Assembly (NCBI GenBank): GCA_947630515.1
Contig: CANRHY010000001.1
Coordinates: forward strand, 1 to 21,210
DNA from: an uncultured Bacilli bacterium
Lineage (GTDB): Bacteria; Bacillota_I; Bacilli_A; RF39; UBA660
Direction: 5' to 3'
Length of the DNA stretch: 21,210 bases
In this document: positions 7,896 to 15,586 of the stretch, piece by piece
Numbering within the stretch: position 1 is the first letter of the stretch
How the letters are laid out: each line of letters opens with the position of its first letter
The notes under the pieces: model-generated
What the model was told of the DNA's origin: nothing
Seen by the model: only the letters and a program-made list of their open reading frames with translations
Database searches by the model: none
Translations under genes and position numbers: made by a program

Positions 7896-8447
7896 ATGAA
7901 GAAGTTATTAGGTATATTATTTATTTTAGTATTTATAAGTTTTCCTATAAAACAAAAAGCTATTGTAACTAATTCATCATATAATATGAGTGTATATGTT
8001 TTTTATAAAGATAATTGTGAAAATTGCGATAAGGCAAAAGAGTGGTTAGAAAATAAATTAAAAGATAATTATTTAGTAAATGCTGTTTATATGAATATAG
8101 ATAATAATAAAGAGTTAATAGGGAAAATAAAAAATGCACTTAATATTAAAAAAGATAAATACCCACTAATAGTAATAGGTACAAATTATTTTGTAGGTTT
8201 TAAAGAAAAAACAAGTAATGAAATATATAAAGCTATAGAAGCGTATAGTAAAAGTGCTGATACTTGTGATATTGTAACAAAATTACAAAGTGGTAAAGAT
8301 ATTAAAGATTGCATTAGTCAAAATAAAAATATTTATAAAAATAAATCACCATTTGTAGTGGTTATAGTATCAATTATTTTATTAATTTTAATAGGAATAG
8401 TAATATTTTTTAGTAAAAAGATAATATCAAGTAGATTAAGAAAATAA
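7896..8447 (+). CDS. Membrane-anchored thioredoxin/glutaredoxin-like protein
   Basis: The 183-residue protein has an N-terminal hydrophobic signal or anchor (about 4-16), a thioredoxin-fold domain beginning VYVFYKDNCENCDKAKEWL with redox motif Cys41-Glu-Asn-Cys44, and a Tyr-Pro pair at 89-90 fitting the cis-proline position (YPLIVIGTNYFVGF). It ends in a transmembrane segment (about 153-173) and a basic tail (SKKIISSRLRK). The domain therefore probably lies outside the cytoplasmic membrane. Two further cysteines (124 and 139) could form a structural disulfide. It may act in thiol-disulfide exchange on exported proteins; the surface-protein operon just upstream is suggestive, but a terminator separates them. 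GGGAGG (7885-7890) sets the ATG. No promoter is evident, so it may depend on read-through. I do not recognise a named family. Confidence 0.75.
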   Translation: MKKLLGILFILVFISFPIKQKAIVTNSSYNMSVYVFYKDNCENCDKAKEWLENKLKDNYLVNAVYMNIDNNKELIGKIKNALNIKKDKYPLIVIGTNYFVGFKEKTSNEIYKAIEAYSKSADTCDIVTKLQSGKDIKDCISQNKNIYKNKSPFVVVIVSIILLILIGIVIFFSKKIISSRLRK

Positions 8448-8458
8448 TCCTTTAACTA

Positions 8459-8486
8459 TTGAAAAATTTACTTAATTTGATATAAT
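8459..8486 (+). promoter_or_regulatory. Promoter of frr
   Basis: TTGAAA (8459-8464) and TATAAT (8481-8486) are 16 bases apart, with an extended -10 TG at 8478-8479. The start codon of frr is 23 bases further on, so frr is expressed from its own promoter here. Confidence 0.75.
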
Positions 8487-8509
8487 CTTATTAGAAAGAG
8501 AGATAATAT

Positions 8510-9049
8510 ATGTTTAATGAAAATGAAATAAAAACTAAAATGGAAAAAGTAATTGAATCTTTAGAAACAAGATTCACAACTGTAAGAGCAGGAAGAGCTA
8601 ACCCTAATATACTAAATGGTATAATGGTGAATTATTATGGAGTACCAACTCCAATACAATCACTTGCTACAATAAGTATACCTGAAGCAAGACAACTTAT
8701 GATTAAGCCATTTGATAAAAGTGCTTTAAAAGATTTAGAAAAAGCTTTATATGAAGCAGAACTTGGTATGGCACCTACTAACAATGGTGAAGTATTAATA
8801 CTAACAATACCAGAACTTACTGAAGAAACAAGAAAGAATTATGTAAAACAAGTAAAAGATATGGCAGAAGAAGCAAGAATTGCTTTAAGAAATGTAAGAC
8901 AAGATGCAAATAATGGAATAAAAAAACAAGAACTAAGTGAAGATATAGAGAAAGGTTACTTAGATAAAGTACAAAAACTTATAGACGAATATAATAAAGT
9001 TGTAGAAGAAAAATTTAAAGAAAAAGAAAAGGAACTATTAAGTATATAA
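8510..9049 (+). CDS. frr: Ribosome recycling factor
   Basis: Ribosome recycling factor acts with EF-G in the cytosol to split post-termination ribosomes. The 179-residue product spans the whole family (usually about 185): the first helix ending LETRFTTVRAGRANPNIL, the strand-rich part YYGVPTPIQSLATISIPEARQLMIKPFDKSALKDLEKAL, the PTNNGEVLILTIPELTEETRKNYVKQVK segment, and the long C-terminal helices RNVRQDANNGIKKQELSEDIEKGYLDKVQKLID. Start ATG follows AGAAAGAGAG. In most Firmicutes frr follows pyrH and tsf; here it stands apart behind its own promoter, next to a WG-repeat-like gene 23 bases downstream. Nothing in the sequence suggests loss of function. Confidence 0.97.
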   Translation: MFNENEIKTKMEKVIESLETRFTTVRAGRANPNILNGIMVNYYGVPTPIQSLATISIPEARQLMIKPFDKSALKDLEKALYEAELGMAPTNNGEVLILTIPELTEETRKNYVKQVKDMAEEARIALRNVRQDANNGIKKQELSEDIEKGYLDKVQKLIDEYNKVVEEKFKEKEKELLSI

Positions 9050-9072
9050 GAAAGTAGGGAGGTTTTGTAGTA

Positions 9073-9948
9073 ATGAATAATTTTTATAATATTTTAATGT
9101 GGGATAAATTATTAGATAATGAAAAATTTTTAATTGATTTAAGGAAATTATATAAAGAAAAGGATAATAAAAGATTAGTAAACAAACTAAAAAGAACTAA
9201 AGTTATAATGAAAAGAAGTACTAACGATATAGAAGAATACATCTTAAAATACATTTGGGGCTTTAATAGCAAAACTAGCATAATAAGAATAAAAAGCAAA
9301 AGCGAAATAGAAACACTATTAAAGTTTTCTAATATGGAATTTGTAAGTCCTATTGATTTAGGTAAACTATATAGTAGTAGTTATTTAGTAAGAGACACTA
9401 AGACTAAGTTATATGGAATATATAGTACTTCTTCATATATGTATTTAGTTCCAACTTCTTATGAAATAATATATCCAAGTTTACTTGCTAGAAAAGATGG
9501 TAAATGGGGTAGTGTATTTCTAAATTATATTCCTACTCAGTATGATACTTTGTCTTATATAAATAATGCTAAAGAAGATATAATAAAAGCTGATATGTAT
9601 GTAGGAAGAAAAGAAGACAGATATGGTATGCACATTTTTTACAAAGATGATAAGTTAAATAAACAAGAAATAAAATTGCCAGTAGTATTTGATGAAATAT
9701 CTTTGCTACTACCAGATTATAATAAAGATATAATATTAGAACTTACTTATTTAGATAAAACTGGTGTATATAGTATAAAAGAAAATCGTTGGTTAATACC
9801 ACCAGTATTAGATACAGTAATTAGTTATGACCCTAAAACATTAACTATTAAAGGTATTTTAAATGATGAAGAAGTAAAAATAAATGCAAATAATTATAGA
9901 GAAACAGATATAGATAAAAAGACAAATAGATTAATAAAAAAGTTATAA
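9073..9948 (+). CDS. WG-repeat-like protein of unknown function
   Basis: The 291-residue protein has no signal peptide or membrane segment. The first ~90 residues are helical and basic. From about 111 there are four degenerate units like WG beta-repeats, each pairing a (K/R)xxG start with a following P...(Y/F/L)(D/E) element: TKLYGIYSTSSYMYLVPTSYEII (111-133, broken here only for description), GKWGSVFLNYIPTQYDTL (143-160), DRYGMHIF...LPVVFDEIS (182-210), DKTGVYSI...LIPPVLDTV (228-249). WG repeats form beta-strand arrays of unknown partner. GGGAGG (9057-9062) lies 10 bases before the ATG. It probably shares the frr transcript and ends at the strong terminator at 9956. No specific role can be given. 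Confidence 0.6.
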   Translation: MNNFYNILMWDKLLDNEKFLIDLRKLYKEKDNKRLVNKLKRTKVIMKRSTNDIEEYILKYIWGFNSKTSIIRIKSKSEIETLLKFSNMEFVSPIDLGKLYSSSYLVRDTKTKLYGIYSTSSYMYLVPTSYEIIYPSLLARKDGKWGSVFLNYIPTQYDTLSYINNAKEDIIKADMYVGRKEDRYGMHIFYKDDKLNKQEIKLPVVFDEISLLLPDYNKDIILELTYLDKTGVYSIKENRWLIPPVLDTVISYDPKTLTIKGILNDEEVKINANNYRETDIDKKTNRLIKKL

Positions 9949-9955
9949 AATAGTG

Positions 9956-10017
9956 AGTTATCGACCACTTTTAGTATATAAGTGTTAAAAATTGGTCGAT
10001 AACTTGTCTTTTTTTAT
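9956..10017 (+). terminator. Strong intrinsic terminator after the frr unit
   Basis: AGTTATCGACCA (9956-9967) pairs perfectly with TGGTCGATAACT (9993-10004), 12 pairs. The loop holds a further small CACTT/AAGTG pairing, and a T-rich tail (TGTC followed by seven T) comes next. It separates the frr transcript from the pheST unit. Confidence 0.85.
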
Positions 10018-10030
10018 GATTTATGTTTTT

Positions 10031-10044
10031 TATTAACGTTAATA
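10031..10044 (+). repeat. 14-base perfect palindrome
   Basis: TATTAACGTTAATA is a perfect inverted repeat without a spacer. It lies 28 bases upstream of the -35 box of the T-box promoter, where a dimeric regulator could bind. In DNA this AT-rich the chance level is not negligible, and no known operator is matched. Confidence 0.3.
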
Positions 10045-10071
10045 TATAATAATGAAGATTTAAAATAAACC

Positions 10072-10101
10072 TTGAAAAATGTAATAGAGATATGGTAAAA
10101 T
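10072..10101 (+). promoter_or_regulatory. Promoter of the T-box / pheST unit
   Basis: TTGAAA (10072-10077) and TAAAAT (10096-10101) are 18 bases apart, with an extended -10 TG (10093-10094). The start is expected near 10108, just before the T-box stem I. Confidence 0.7.
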
Positions 10102-10107
10102 AAACAT

Positions 10108-10311
10108 GTCTTTAAGAAGCAAAGTAGTATATATTTAATTTTTATAGAGAGTTAGTGGCTGGTGAAAACTAATAAATAATATATATGAAATTTCACTTCT
10201 ATAAATAAAAGAAACGTAATAAAGGCGTTAACTTAAAAAGAGCATAATACTTTATGAATTAAGGTGGTACCGCTATATAAAAATAGTCCTTAAGTCGTAA
10301 AGTTTTTATTT
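10108..10311 (+). ncRNA. T-box leader, phenylalanine specificity
   Basis: The leader has the stem I signature AGAGAGTTAGTGGCTGGTG starting at 10147 and the T-box core AAGGTGGTACCGC (10261-10273) that pairs with the acceptor end of uncharged tRNA. The antiterminator can form between TTAAGG (10259-10264) and CCTTAA (10288-10293). Further pairing of ACTTTA with TAAAGT, followed by a T-rich stretch (GTTTTTATTTT), provides the competing off state. On the 3' side of stem I the triplet TTC at 10192-10194, followed by A, reads as a Phe specifier, agreeing with pheS and pheT downstream. Transcription attenuation is the usual mechanism in this group, but sequestering of the nearby ribosome site cannot be excluded. 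The 5' edge is approximate. Confidence 0.9.
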
Positions 10312-10328
10312 TAAGAGGAGGATTGTTT

Positions 10329-10916
10329 ATGATGCATGCTATATTTATGAGTAGAAATAACTCATATGTGAATGTAAAAGCAAAAAAAAGCTTAGAAAAT
10401 ATAAGATACTTAAATATGTTTGGAGTAAAAGCTGGGGTAGTATTTGTAACTCCTAACCAATTTATTAATATATCTCGTCATATAGAAGACTATATAAAAG
10501 ATTATGGTATAAAAGTTGATGCTGATATTTTAGTTGGTATTTATATAAGTGAGGTACAAAGAGATTATAATGATCCAAAAGTAGATTATGCATTATCCAG
10601 GGGATTTAGTGTAGAAGAGTTATATCCATATGAAAAAGGTAATTATATATTTTTTAAAAGTTTAGATAAAGATATAGATATTAATTTACTAGCATCAAAT
10701 AATAAAATAAACTTAAGACCCCAAAGATTAAACCCTGACATTTCTGTTTTTGATATAAATGCATATTATGCTTATAAATCTTATATTGAAAAAGAGAAAA
10801 TAGATAAAGAATTTTTAAATTATATGACAGAAGAAGAACTAATAAATGAACTATTAGTAAAAGTTATGTCTAAAGAAGAAATAAATAAAAAGACATATAA
10901 AAAGAAAGGAGAATAG
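10329..10916 (+). CDS. Unrecognised protein between the Phe T-box and pheS
   Basis: The 195-residue product is soluble, with no signal peptide or membrane segment, and I do not recognise its family. It begins MMHAIFMSRNNSYVNVKAKK, contains strands typical of an alpha/beta fold (VKAGVVFVTPNQFI, DADILVGIYISEV) and ends in a charged helical part. The upstream TTG at 10323 is one base from the AGGAGG site (10316-10321), so the ATG at 10329, seven bases away, is preferred. It is the first gene after the T-box, and its stop is two bases before pheS, so it is co-transcribed with and perhaps translationally coupled to pheS and induced by phenylalanine-tRNA starvation. A role linked to tRNA charging, amino-acid supply or the synthetase itself is only inference from position. 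Confidence 0.8.
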   Translation: MMHAIFMSRNNSYVNVKAKKSLENIRYLNMFGVKAGVVFVTPNQFINISRHIEDYIKDYGIKVDADILVGIYISEVQRDYNDPKVDYALSRGFSVEELYPYEKGNYIFFKSLDKDIDINLLASNNKINLRPQRLNPDISVFDINAYYAYKSYIEKEKIDKEFLNYMTEEELINELLVKVMSKEEINKKTYKKKGE

Positions 10917-10918
10917 TT

Positions 10919-11956
10919 ATGTTAGAAAAATTAGAAAGTATTAAAGAAGAAGGATTAAAGAAAATAAGTGAAATAACAAAAACAGAAGAGTTAGATATTG
11001 TAAGAAAAGAATTAACTGGAAAAAATAGTGAATTAGTTTTTATTATGACAAATATGAGTAGTTTAAGTGTAGAAGAGAAAAAAAGTGTAGGTATGAAAAC
11101 TACAGAGATAAAAGCTTCTTTTGAAAATGCATTAAAAGAAAAAGAAGAAAAATTAATAGATTCTATGAGTGTATTAGATACTCCACTTGATACAACTATA
11201 CCAGGTAGCAGTGTACAAACTGGGTCACTTCACCCAATTACACAAATGTGTTATGACTTAAATGATGCGTTTGCCTCACTTGGTTTTGAAGTATATAGTG
11301 AAAACGATATAAGTAGTGAGAAATTTGCTTTTGATAATTTAAACTTTGCACCAGACCACCCAGCAAGACAATCAATGGATACGTTCTGGCTTCAAGGAAC
11401 AGAAGAAAAAAGCGGAACTGAAAGGTTATGTCTTCGTCCTCACTTAACAGGAGGTTCAGTAAGATATTTAATGGCTCATGGAGCTCCAGCTCGTTTTGTA
11501 TATCCTGGAAGAGTTTATAGAAATGAAACAACTGATGCAAGACATGAAAGAGCATTTTTCCAATATGAAGCATTAATAGTAGATAAAGACATATCATTTT
11601 CAAGTGGTATGGTAATGATACAAACTATATTAGAAAAAGTATTTGGAAGAAAAATAAATGTAAGAATGAGAGAAGGCTTTTTCCCATTTACTGAGCCTGG
11701 TTATGAAATAGATATGGAGTGCCTAGTATGTGGTGGAAAAGGATGTAAAGTATGTAATCATAATGGTTGGATAGAAGTTATGCCAGGAGGAGTAATACAT
11801 CCTAACGTACTAAAAAGTGCAGGACTTGACCCAGAAATTTGGACAGGTTTCTACATTAACATCGGGCTTGATAGACTTGTAATGATGCGCTACGGAGTAG
11901 ATGACGTAAGACTATTCCATAGTACAGACTTAAGATTTTTAAAAGAGTTTAAATAA
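10919..11956 (+). CDS. pheS: Phenylalanine-tRNA ligase alpha subunit
   Basis: This is the catalytic class II subunit of the alpha2-beta2 phenylalanyl-tRNA synthetase. Residues 1 to about 85 form the N-terminal coiled-coil arm for tRNA. The catalytic domain begins at LHPITQMCYDLNDAFASLGF. Motif 2 is seen as RVYRNETTDARHERAFFQYE, and motif 3 near GLDRLVMMRYGVDDVRLFHS. A cysteine-rich knuckle CLVCGGKGCKVC (about 268-279) sits in the catalytic domain; similar clusters occur in other bacterial PheS proteins and may bind zinc. At 345 residues the length is normal. The ribosome site AAAGGAG lies within the end of the preceding gene, and pheT follows after 11 bases. Confidence 0.97.
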   Translation: MLEKLESIKEEGLKKISEITKTEELDIVRKELTGKNSELVFIMTNMSSLSVEEKKSVGMKTTEIKASFENALKEKEEKLIDSMSVLDTPLDTTIPGSSVQTGSLHPITQMCYDLNDAFASLGFEVYSENDISSEKFAFDNLNFAPDHPARQSMDTFWLQGTEEKSGTERLCLRPHLTGGSVRYLMAHGAPARFVYPGRVYRNETTDARHERAFFQYEALIVDKDISFSSGMVMIQTILEKVFGRKINVRMREGFFPFTEPGYEIDMECLVCGGKGCKVCNHNGWIEVMPGGVIHPNVLKSAGLDPEIWTGFYINIGLDRLVMMRYGVDDVRLFHSTDLRFLKEFK

Positions 11957-11967
11957 GGAGGAAGAAA

Positions 11968-14391
11968 ATGAAAGTATCATTAAATTGGATTAAAAAATAT
12001 ATAGATTTACCTAAGGATAAAACTCCAAAAGATATTGCATATGATTTAACACTAAGAACAGTAGAAGTAGAAAGTATAGAAGATACAAGTTTAAAGTATG
12101 ATAAAATAATAGTTGGTAAAATACTTGAAGTAAAAAAGCACCCAAATGCAGATACACTTAGAATATGTATAACTGATATTGGAAGAGAAAATCCTGTGCA
12201 AATTGTATGTGGCGGGTCTAACCTTTATGAAGGAGAACTTGTAGTAGTATGTTTACCAGGAGCTAAAGTATATTGGCATGGTGAAGGTGAATTAGTAGAA
12301 ATAAAAGAAACTAAAATGAGAGGAGAGTCTTCTTATGGAATGATATGTGCTTCAAGTGAAGTATTTCTTGATAGTTTCTTTCCAGCAAAAGACGAAAGTG
12401 AAATAGTAGATTTAACTAATATAGATTGTCATGTAGGAGATAAAATAAGTGATATAGTATGTATGAACGATACAGTTTTAGAAATTGATAATAAATCTCT
12501 TACAAATAGACCTGACTTATGGGGTCACTACGGAATAGCAAGAGAATTATCTGCAATATACGACACACCTTTAAAACCACTTCCAAAACTTGAAATTGAT
12601 AAGTCTTTACCTAAATATGATATAAAAGTAGAAGATGAAAGCAAATGTAAAAGATATGTTGGAGTAGAAATTAGTAATGTGTATGTAAAAGAGTCTCCTA
12701 TGTGGCTTAAAGCAGCATTAATAAATGGTGGTATGAGACCAATAAATACACTCGTTGATATAACAAACTATGTAATGCTTGCAGTAGGACAGCCAACTCA
12801 TGCTTTTGATAGCACTCATGTAAGCGGAAATAAAATCATTGTACGTAATGCTTATAAAGATGAAGAATTATTACTACTAGATAACACAAAGGTTATACTT
12901 ACTGAAGACGATTTAATAATAAGTGATGAAGAAGGACCTCTTGCTTTAGCTGGTATTCGTGGTGGTAAAAAAGATTCAATATTAGATACAACTACAAGTG
13001 TAGTATTAGAAGTAGCTAACTTTACAGCAAGTACAATAAGAAAAAGTGGAAAAAGATTTGAAGAAAAAACAGATGCAGGAATAAGATACGAAAAGAATTT
13101 AGATACAGAAAAAGTAACTGAAGGACTAAATCTAGCACTTTCCTTATTTAAAGAGTTATATCCTGATTCAAAAATAGTCGCTTATGGTGAAGAATATCCA
13201 AGTGCCACTGAAAGGGCAAAAATAGATGTAAGCAAAGAATTTTTAAATGTTAGATTAGGTAAAGAAATACCTGAAGAAACAGTAACTAAAGTACTAAAAA
13301 ACTTAGGTTATGACGTAACAGTTTCTGACGGAGTTTACCACACAATCGCACCTATTTGGAGAAGTACAGGAGACGTAAGTATAAAAGATGATGTAATGGG
13401 AGATATTGCAAGACTACTAAGTTTTGAAAGTTTTGAAGCAAAACCATTAACCATTAAATTCGAGCATGCAGTACACCAAGACAACGTATTACTTGAAAGA
13501 AGAATAAGAGAATACTTAGCAAATAGATGCGGATTTAATGAAATATTTACATATCCTTGGATAGATATCAAATATATAAATGCTATAGGGATAGATACAA
13601 GTAAATGTGTAAGTCTAGCTACACCTCCAGCACCTGAACTTAAAGTACTTCGTTCTTCATTAATACCAGGTATGCTTGAAGCTATATCTAAAAATTTAAG
13701 ATACTTTAATGAATTTAAAATGTTTGAAATGACAGAAGTATATGAAAAAGGAGAGTATCACGAATCAACTGAAGAAGAAACTTTACCAATACATAAAAAA
13801 TACCTAACAGGCGCGCTTGTGGGAAAAGATGCAAAAGAATTATTTTATATAGCTAAAGGTGTAATAGAAAATATTGGGAAGTACACACATATGGAGTCTT
13901 TAGGGTTTATTCATGAAGAAAAACCCTCCTGGGCTGATAAAAATGCATACTTAAATATCACATTAAATAATGAAAAAATAGGAGAGTTGGGACTACTAAG
14001 TGTAAAAGTAATGAATGAAGCTAAAATAAAAAGAGTAAATGTAGCAATATTTGAGATAAATTCAAGTAAGTTTATACCTTTCCCATCAAGAACAAATACA
14101 TATAAATCCCTTCCAATTTTACCACTTGTAGAAAAGGATTTATCTATTATAGTAGATGAAAGCATCACTTGGGAGTCTATTAGTAAATATATAAAATCTA
14201 AAGTAAGTGAATTAATATTTGTAGAAGAATATAAGGGTGAAAAAATACCTATTGGTAAAAAATCTATAACACTTAAAGTAAAATTAAAAAGTGAAGATAA
14301 AACTTTAACTATGGAAGAAATAAATAAGGTAATGGAAAGCCTTGTAAAAACATTAAATAAAATGTGTGGGGCTATACTTAGAGAAGAGTAA
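11968..14391 (+). CDS. pheT: Phenylalanine-tRNA ligase beta subunit
   Basis: The 807-residue beta subunit carries editing and tRNA-binding modules. In order: an N-terminal helical part (MKVSLNWIKKYIDLP), the EMAP-type tRNA-binding domain (about 42-150, KIIVGKILEVKKHPNADTL), the B3/4 editing domain (about 210-385, PINTLVDITNYVMLAVGQP), the B5 domain (about 410-480), the synthetase-like core (LLERRIREYLANRCGFNEI) and the C-terminal anticodon-binding FDX-ACB domain (about 709-805, LVEKDLSIIVD). AGGAGG sets the ATG. The length is usual for long-form PheT. It closes the T-box-controlled operon, and its stop codon is built into the terminator hairpin. Confidence 0.97.
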   Translation: MKVSLNWIKKYIDLPKDKTPKDIAYDLTLRTVEVESIEDTSLKYDKIIVGKILEVKKHPNADTLRICITDIGRENPVQIVCGGSNLYEGELVVVCLPGAKVYWHGEGELVEIKETKMRGESSYGMICASSEVFLDSFFPAKDESEIVDLTNIDCHVGDKISDIVCMNDTVLEIDNKSLTNRPDLWGHYGIARELSAIYDTPLKPLPKLEIDKSLPKYDIKVEDESKCKRYVGVEISNVYVKESPMWLKAALINGGMRPINTLVDITNYVMLAVGQPTHAFDSTHVSGNKIIVRNAYKDEELLLLDNTKVILTEDDLIISDEEGPLALAGIRGGKKDSILDTTTSVVLEVANFTASTIRKSGKRFEEKTDAGIRYEKNLDTEKVTEGLNLALSLFKELYPDSKIVAYGEEYPSATERAKIDVSKEFLNVRLGKEIPEETVTKVLKNLGYDVTVSDGVYHTIAPIWRSTGDVSIKDDVMGDIARLLSFESFEAKPLTIKFEHAVHQDNVLLERRIREYLANRCGFNEIFTYPWIDIKYINAIGIDTSKCVSLATPPAPELKVLRSSLIPGMLEAISKNLRYFNEFKMFEMTEVYEKGEYHESTEEETLPIHKKYLTGALVGKDAKELFYIAKGVIENIGKYTHMESLGFIHEEKPSWADKNAYLNITLNNEKIGELGLLSVKVMNEAKIKRVNVAIFEINSSKFIPFPSRTNTYKSLPILPLVEKDLSIIVDESITWESISKYIKSKVSELIFVEEYKGEKIPIGKKSITLKVKLKSEDKTLTMEEINKVMESLVKTLNKMCGAILREE

Positions 14392-14406
14392 TTTTACTCT
14401 TTTTTA
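14384..14406 (+). terminator. Terminator overlapping the pheT stop codon
   Basis: AAGAGTA (14384-14390) pairs with TACTCTT (14395-14401) around ATTT, followed by further T residues. The stop TAA at 14389-14391 lies in the hairpin. Confidence 0.75.
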
Positions 14407-14419
14407 ATATGAAAAAAAG

Positions 14420-14428
14420 TGTTATAAT
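14420..14428 (+). promoter_or_regulatory. Extended -10 promoter for the 14452 gene
   Basis: TGTTATAAT is an extended -10 box; no convincing -35 is seen. The transcript would start near 14435, which rules out the upstream TTG (14434) as start codon and supports the ATG at 14452. Confidence 0.5.
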
Positions 14429-14451
14429 TAGTATTGAAAGTAAGTGATAAT

Positions 14452-15180
14452 ATGATATATTTATTAGTAACATTTGAAATGATAAAAGATATTCTATTTA
14501 ATGTAATGTTTGTATTATTGTTTATTGGTGTTATTGTATTTTTAATTTATTTAAAGAAAAGTTCTAAAGAAAGTAAAGTAGAAGAAAGTCCTAAAAATGA
14601 AAATAAAAATGATTTGAGTCTTTATAAAGAATTAAAAGAAGAACAAATTAAAGTAATAGATGGAAGTATTGATATAAATCATGTAAAAGAAGAAGCATTT
14701 AAATTATATAAAGAACTACAACTTTTAGAAAATGAAGAAAATGATGAAAAGTTAAAAGAAATAACAAGTGAAGAATTATATAAAAAATTAATTAATAATA
14801 GATTATCTTTAAAAAATAAACATCAAAAATATGTAATAGAAAATATAAGTTTAAATGATATAAAATTAACTAATATAGTAAGAGATAAAGGTAATACTAT
14901 ACTTACTTTACACATAAGTTTGACACTCAATGAATATATTTTATTTATAGAAACAGGTAAGTTAGTAAAGGGAAGTAAGACAAAATTTGTTAATAAAAAG
15001 CAAATAATAAAAATATCTAAAAAAGCAGAGAATATATTAGATAATTGTCCTCATTGTAAAGCCCCAATTAATCATATGTCTTCGTTTTGCGAATATTGTA
15101 AAGCACCTATTAATGAAAAGGACGAAGAAAGTTTATATAAAATATGCGGTATTGAAAATATAGATGCACATTTATTATAA
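14452..15180 (+). CDS. Membrane protein with Tim44-like region and C-terminal zinc ribbon
   Basis: The 242-residue protein (from ATG 14452) has an N-terminal membrane segment (about 13-34), a charged linker, a middle domain (about 75-192, helices then strands including NRLSLKNKHQKYVIENISL, ILTLHISL and LFIETGKLV), and a C-terminal zinc ribbon with Cys199/202 and Cys213/216 (CPHCKAPI and CEYCKAPI). This arrangement resembles bacterial Tim44-like domain proteins ending in a zinc ribbon, which are often found beside LemA and DUF2207 genes; the Tim44 assignment is inference. A longer frame using TTG at 14434 is unlikely because the predicted transcript starts there; the ribosome site before the ATG is weak. 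Exact function unknown; probably an envelope protein. Confidence 0.7.
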   Translation: MIYLLVTFEMIKDILFNVMFVLLFIGVIVFLIYLKKSSKESKVEESPKNENKNDLSLYKELKEEQIKVIDGSIDINHVKEEAFKLYKELQLLENEENDEKLKEITSEELYKKLINNRLSLKNKHQKYVIENISLNDIKLTNIVRDKGNTILTLHISLTLNEYILFIETGKLVKGSKTKFVNKKQIIKISKKAENILDNCPHCKAPINHMSSFCEYCKAPINEKDEESLYKICGIENIDAHLL

Positions 15181-15183
15181 AAG

Positions 15184-15192
15184 TGATATAAT
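15184..15192 (+). promoter_or_regulatory. Extended -10 promoter for the 15216-lemA unit
   Basis: TGATATAAT lies right after the stop of the preceding gene; no -35 at the right distance is convincing. Transcript start would be near 15199, leaving a short leader with GGAGG. Confidence 0.45.
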
Positions 15193-15215
15193 TTAATTGG
15201 AAATTGGAGGACAAT

Positions 15216-15572
15216 ATGGAAATACATAATTATAAATTTGGTACAAGAAATAAAGAATTTATAAATATAAATGGAACTACTTATAAAATGACTTATTATG
15301 GAAATTTTGATGCGTATAAAGAAGAAAACATAATAAGTAATGTTACAGAAAAACTAAATAAAATAATTAATGAAAATATAGAAATATATAATAACTTAAC
15401 TTATATAAGTGAAGAATTAACAAATGAGATAGGTAGTGAAGAAATAAAAAAGATAACACTCGAGGGCTTAGATATAGAAGACTTTAAAATAGAAGATAAA
15501 AGTTTTTGCCCTCACTGTGGAGTTAAAACAAATAATACGAATTTTTGTCCAAATTGTGGACTTAAATTATAA
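15216..15572 (+). CDS. Small zinc-ribbon protein upstream of lemA
   Basis: The 118-residue cytosolic-looking protein ends in a double CxxC zinc ribbon: Cys98, Cys101, Cys111, Cys114 (FCPHCGVKTNNTNFCPNCG). The N-terminal ~90 residues hold two strands and a helical part ending IKKITLEGLDIEDFKIE. That order recalls the last part of SPFH/virion-core-like proteins, which also end in zinc ribbons, but this is a weak similarity by eye and it could be something else. GGAGG (15206-15210) sits five bases before the ATG at 15216; the frame extends to TTG 15204, which overlaps that ribosome site and is unlikely. It ends 14 bases before lemA and is probably co-transcribed with it. Confidence 0.7.
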   Translation: MEIHNYKFGTRNKEFININGTTYKMTYYGNFDAYKEENIISNVTEKLNKIINENIEIYNNLTYISEELTNEIGSEEIKKITLEGLDIEDFKIEDKSFCPHCGVKTNNTNFCPNCGLKL

Positions 15573-15586
15573 AGGAGGAGTGAATT

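Noticed and set aside
10323..10328. TTG start for the gene after the T-box
   Set aside because: It is one base from the AGGAGG site; ATG at 10329 has a normal 7-base spacing.
11238..11603. Minus-strand open frame opposite pheS
   Set aside because: It lies wholly within a well-conserved synthetase gene and has no features of its own.
14434..14451. TTG start for the zinc-ribbon membrane protein
   Set aside because: It coincides with the predicted transcript start and has no ribosome site; the ATG at 14452 is better.
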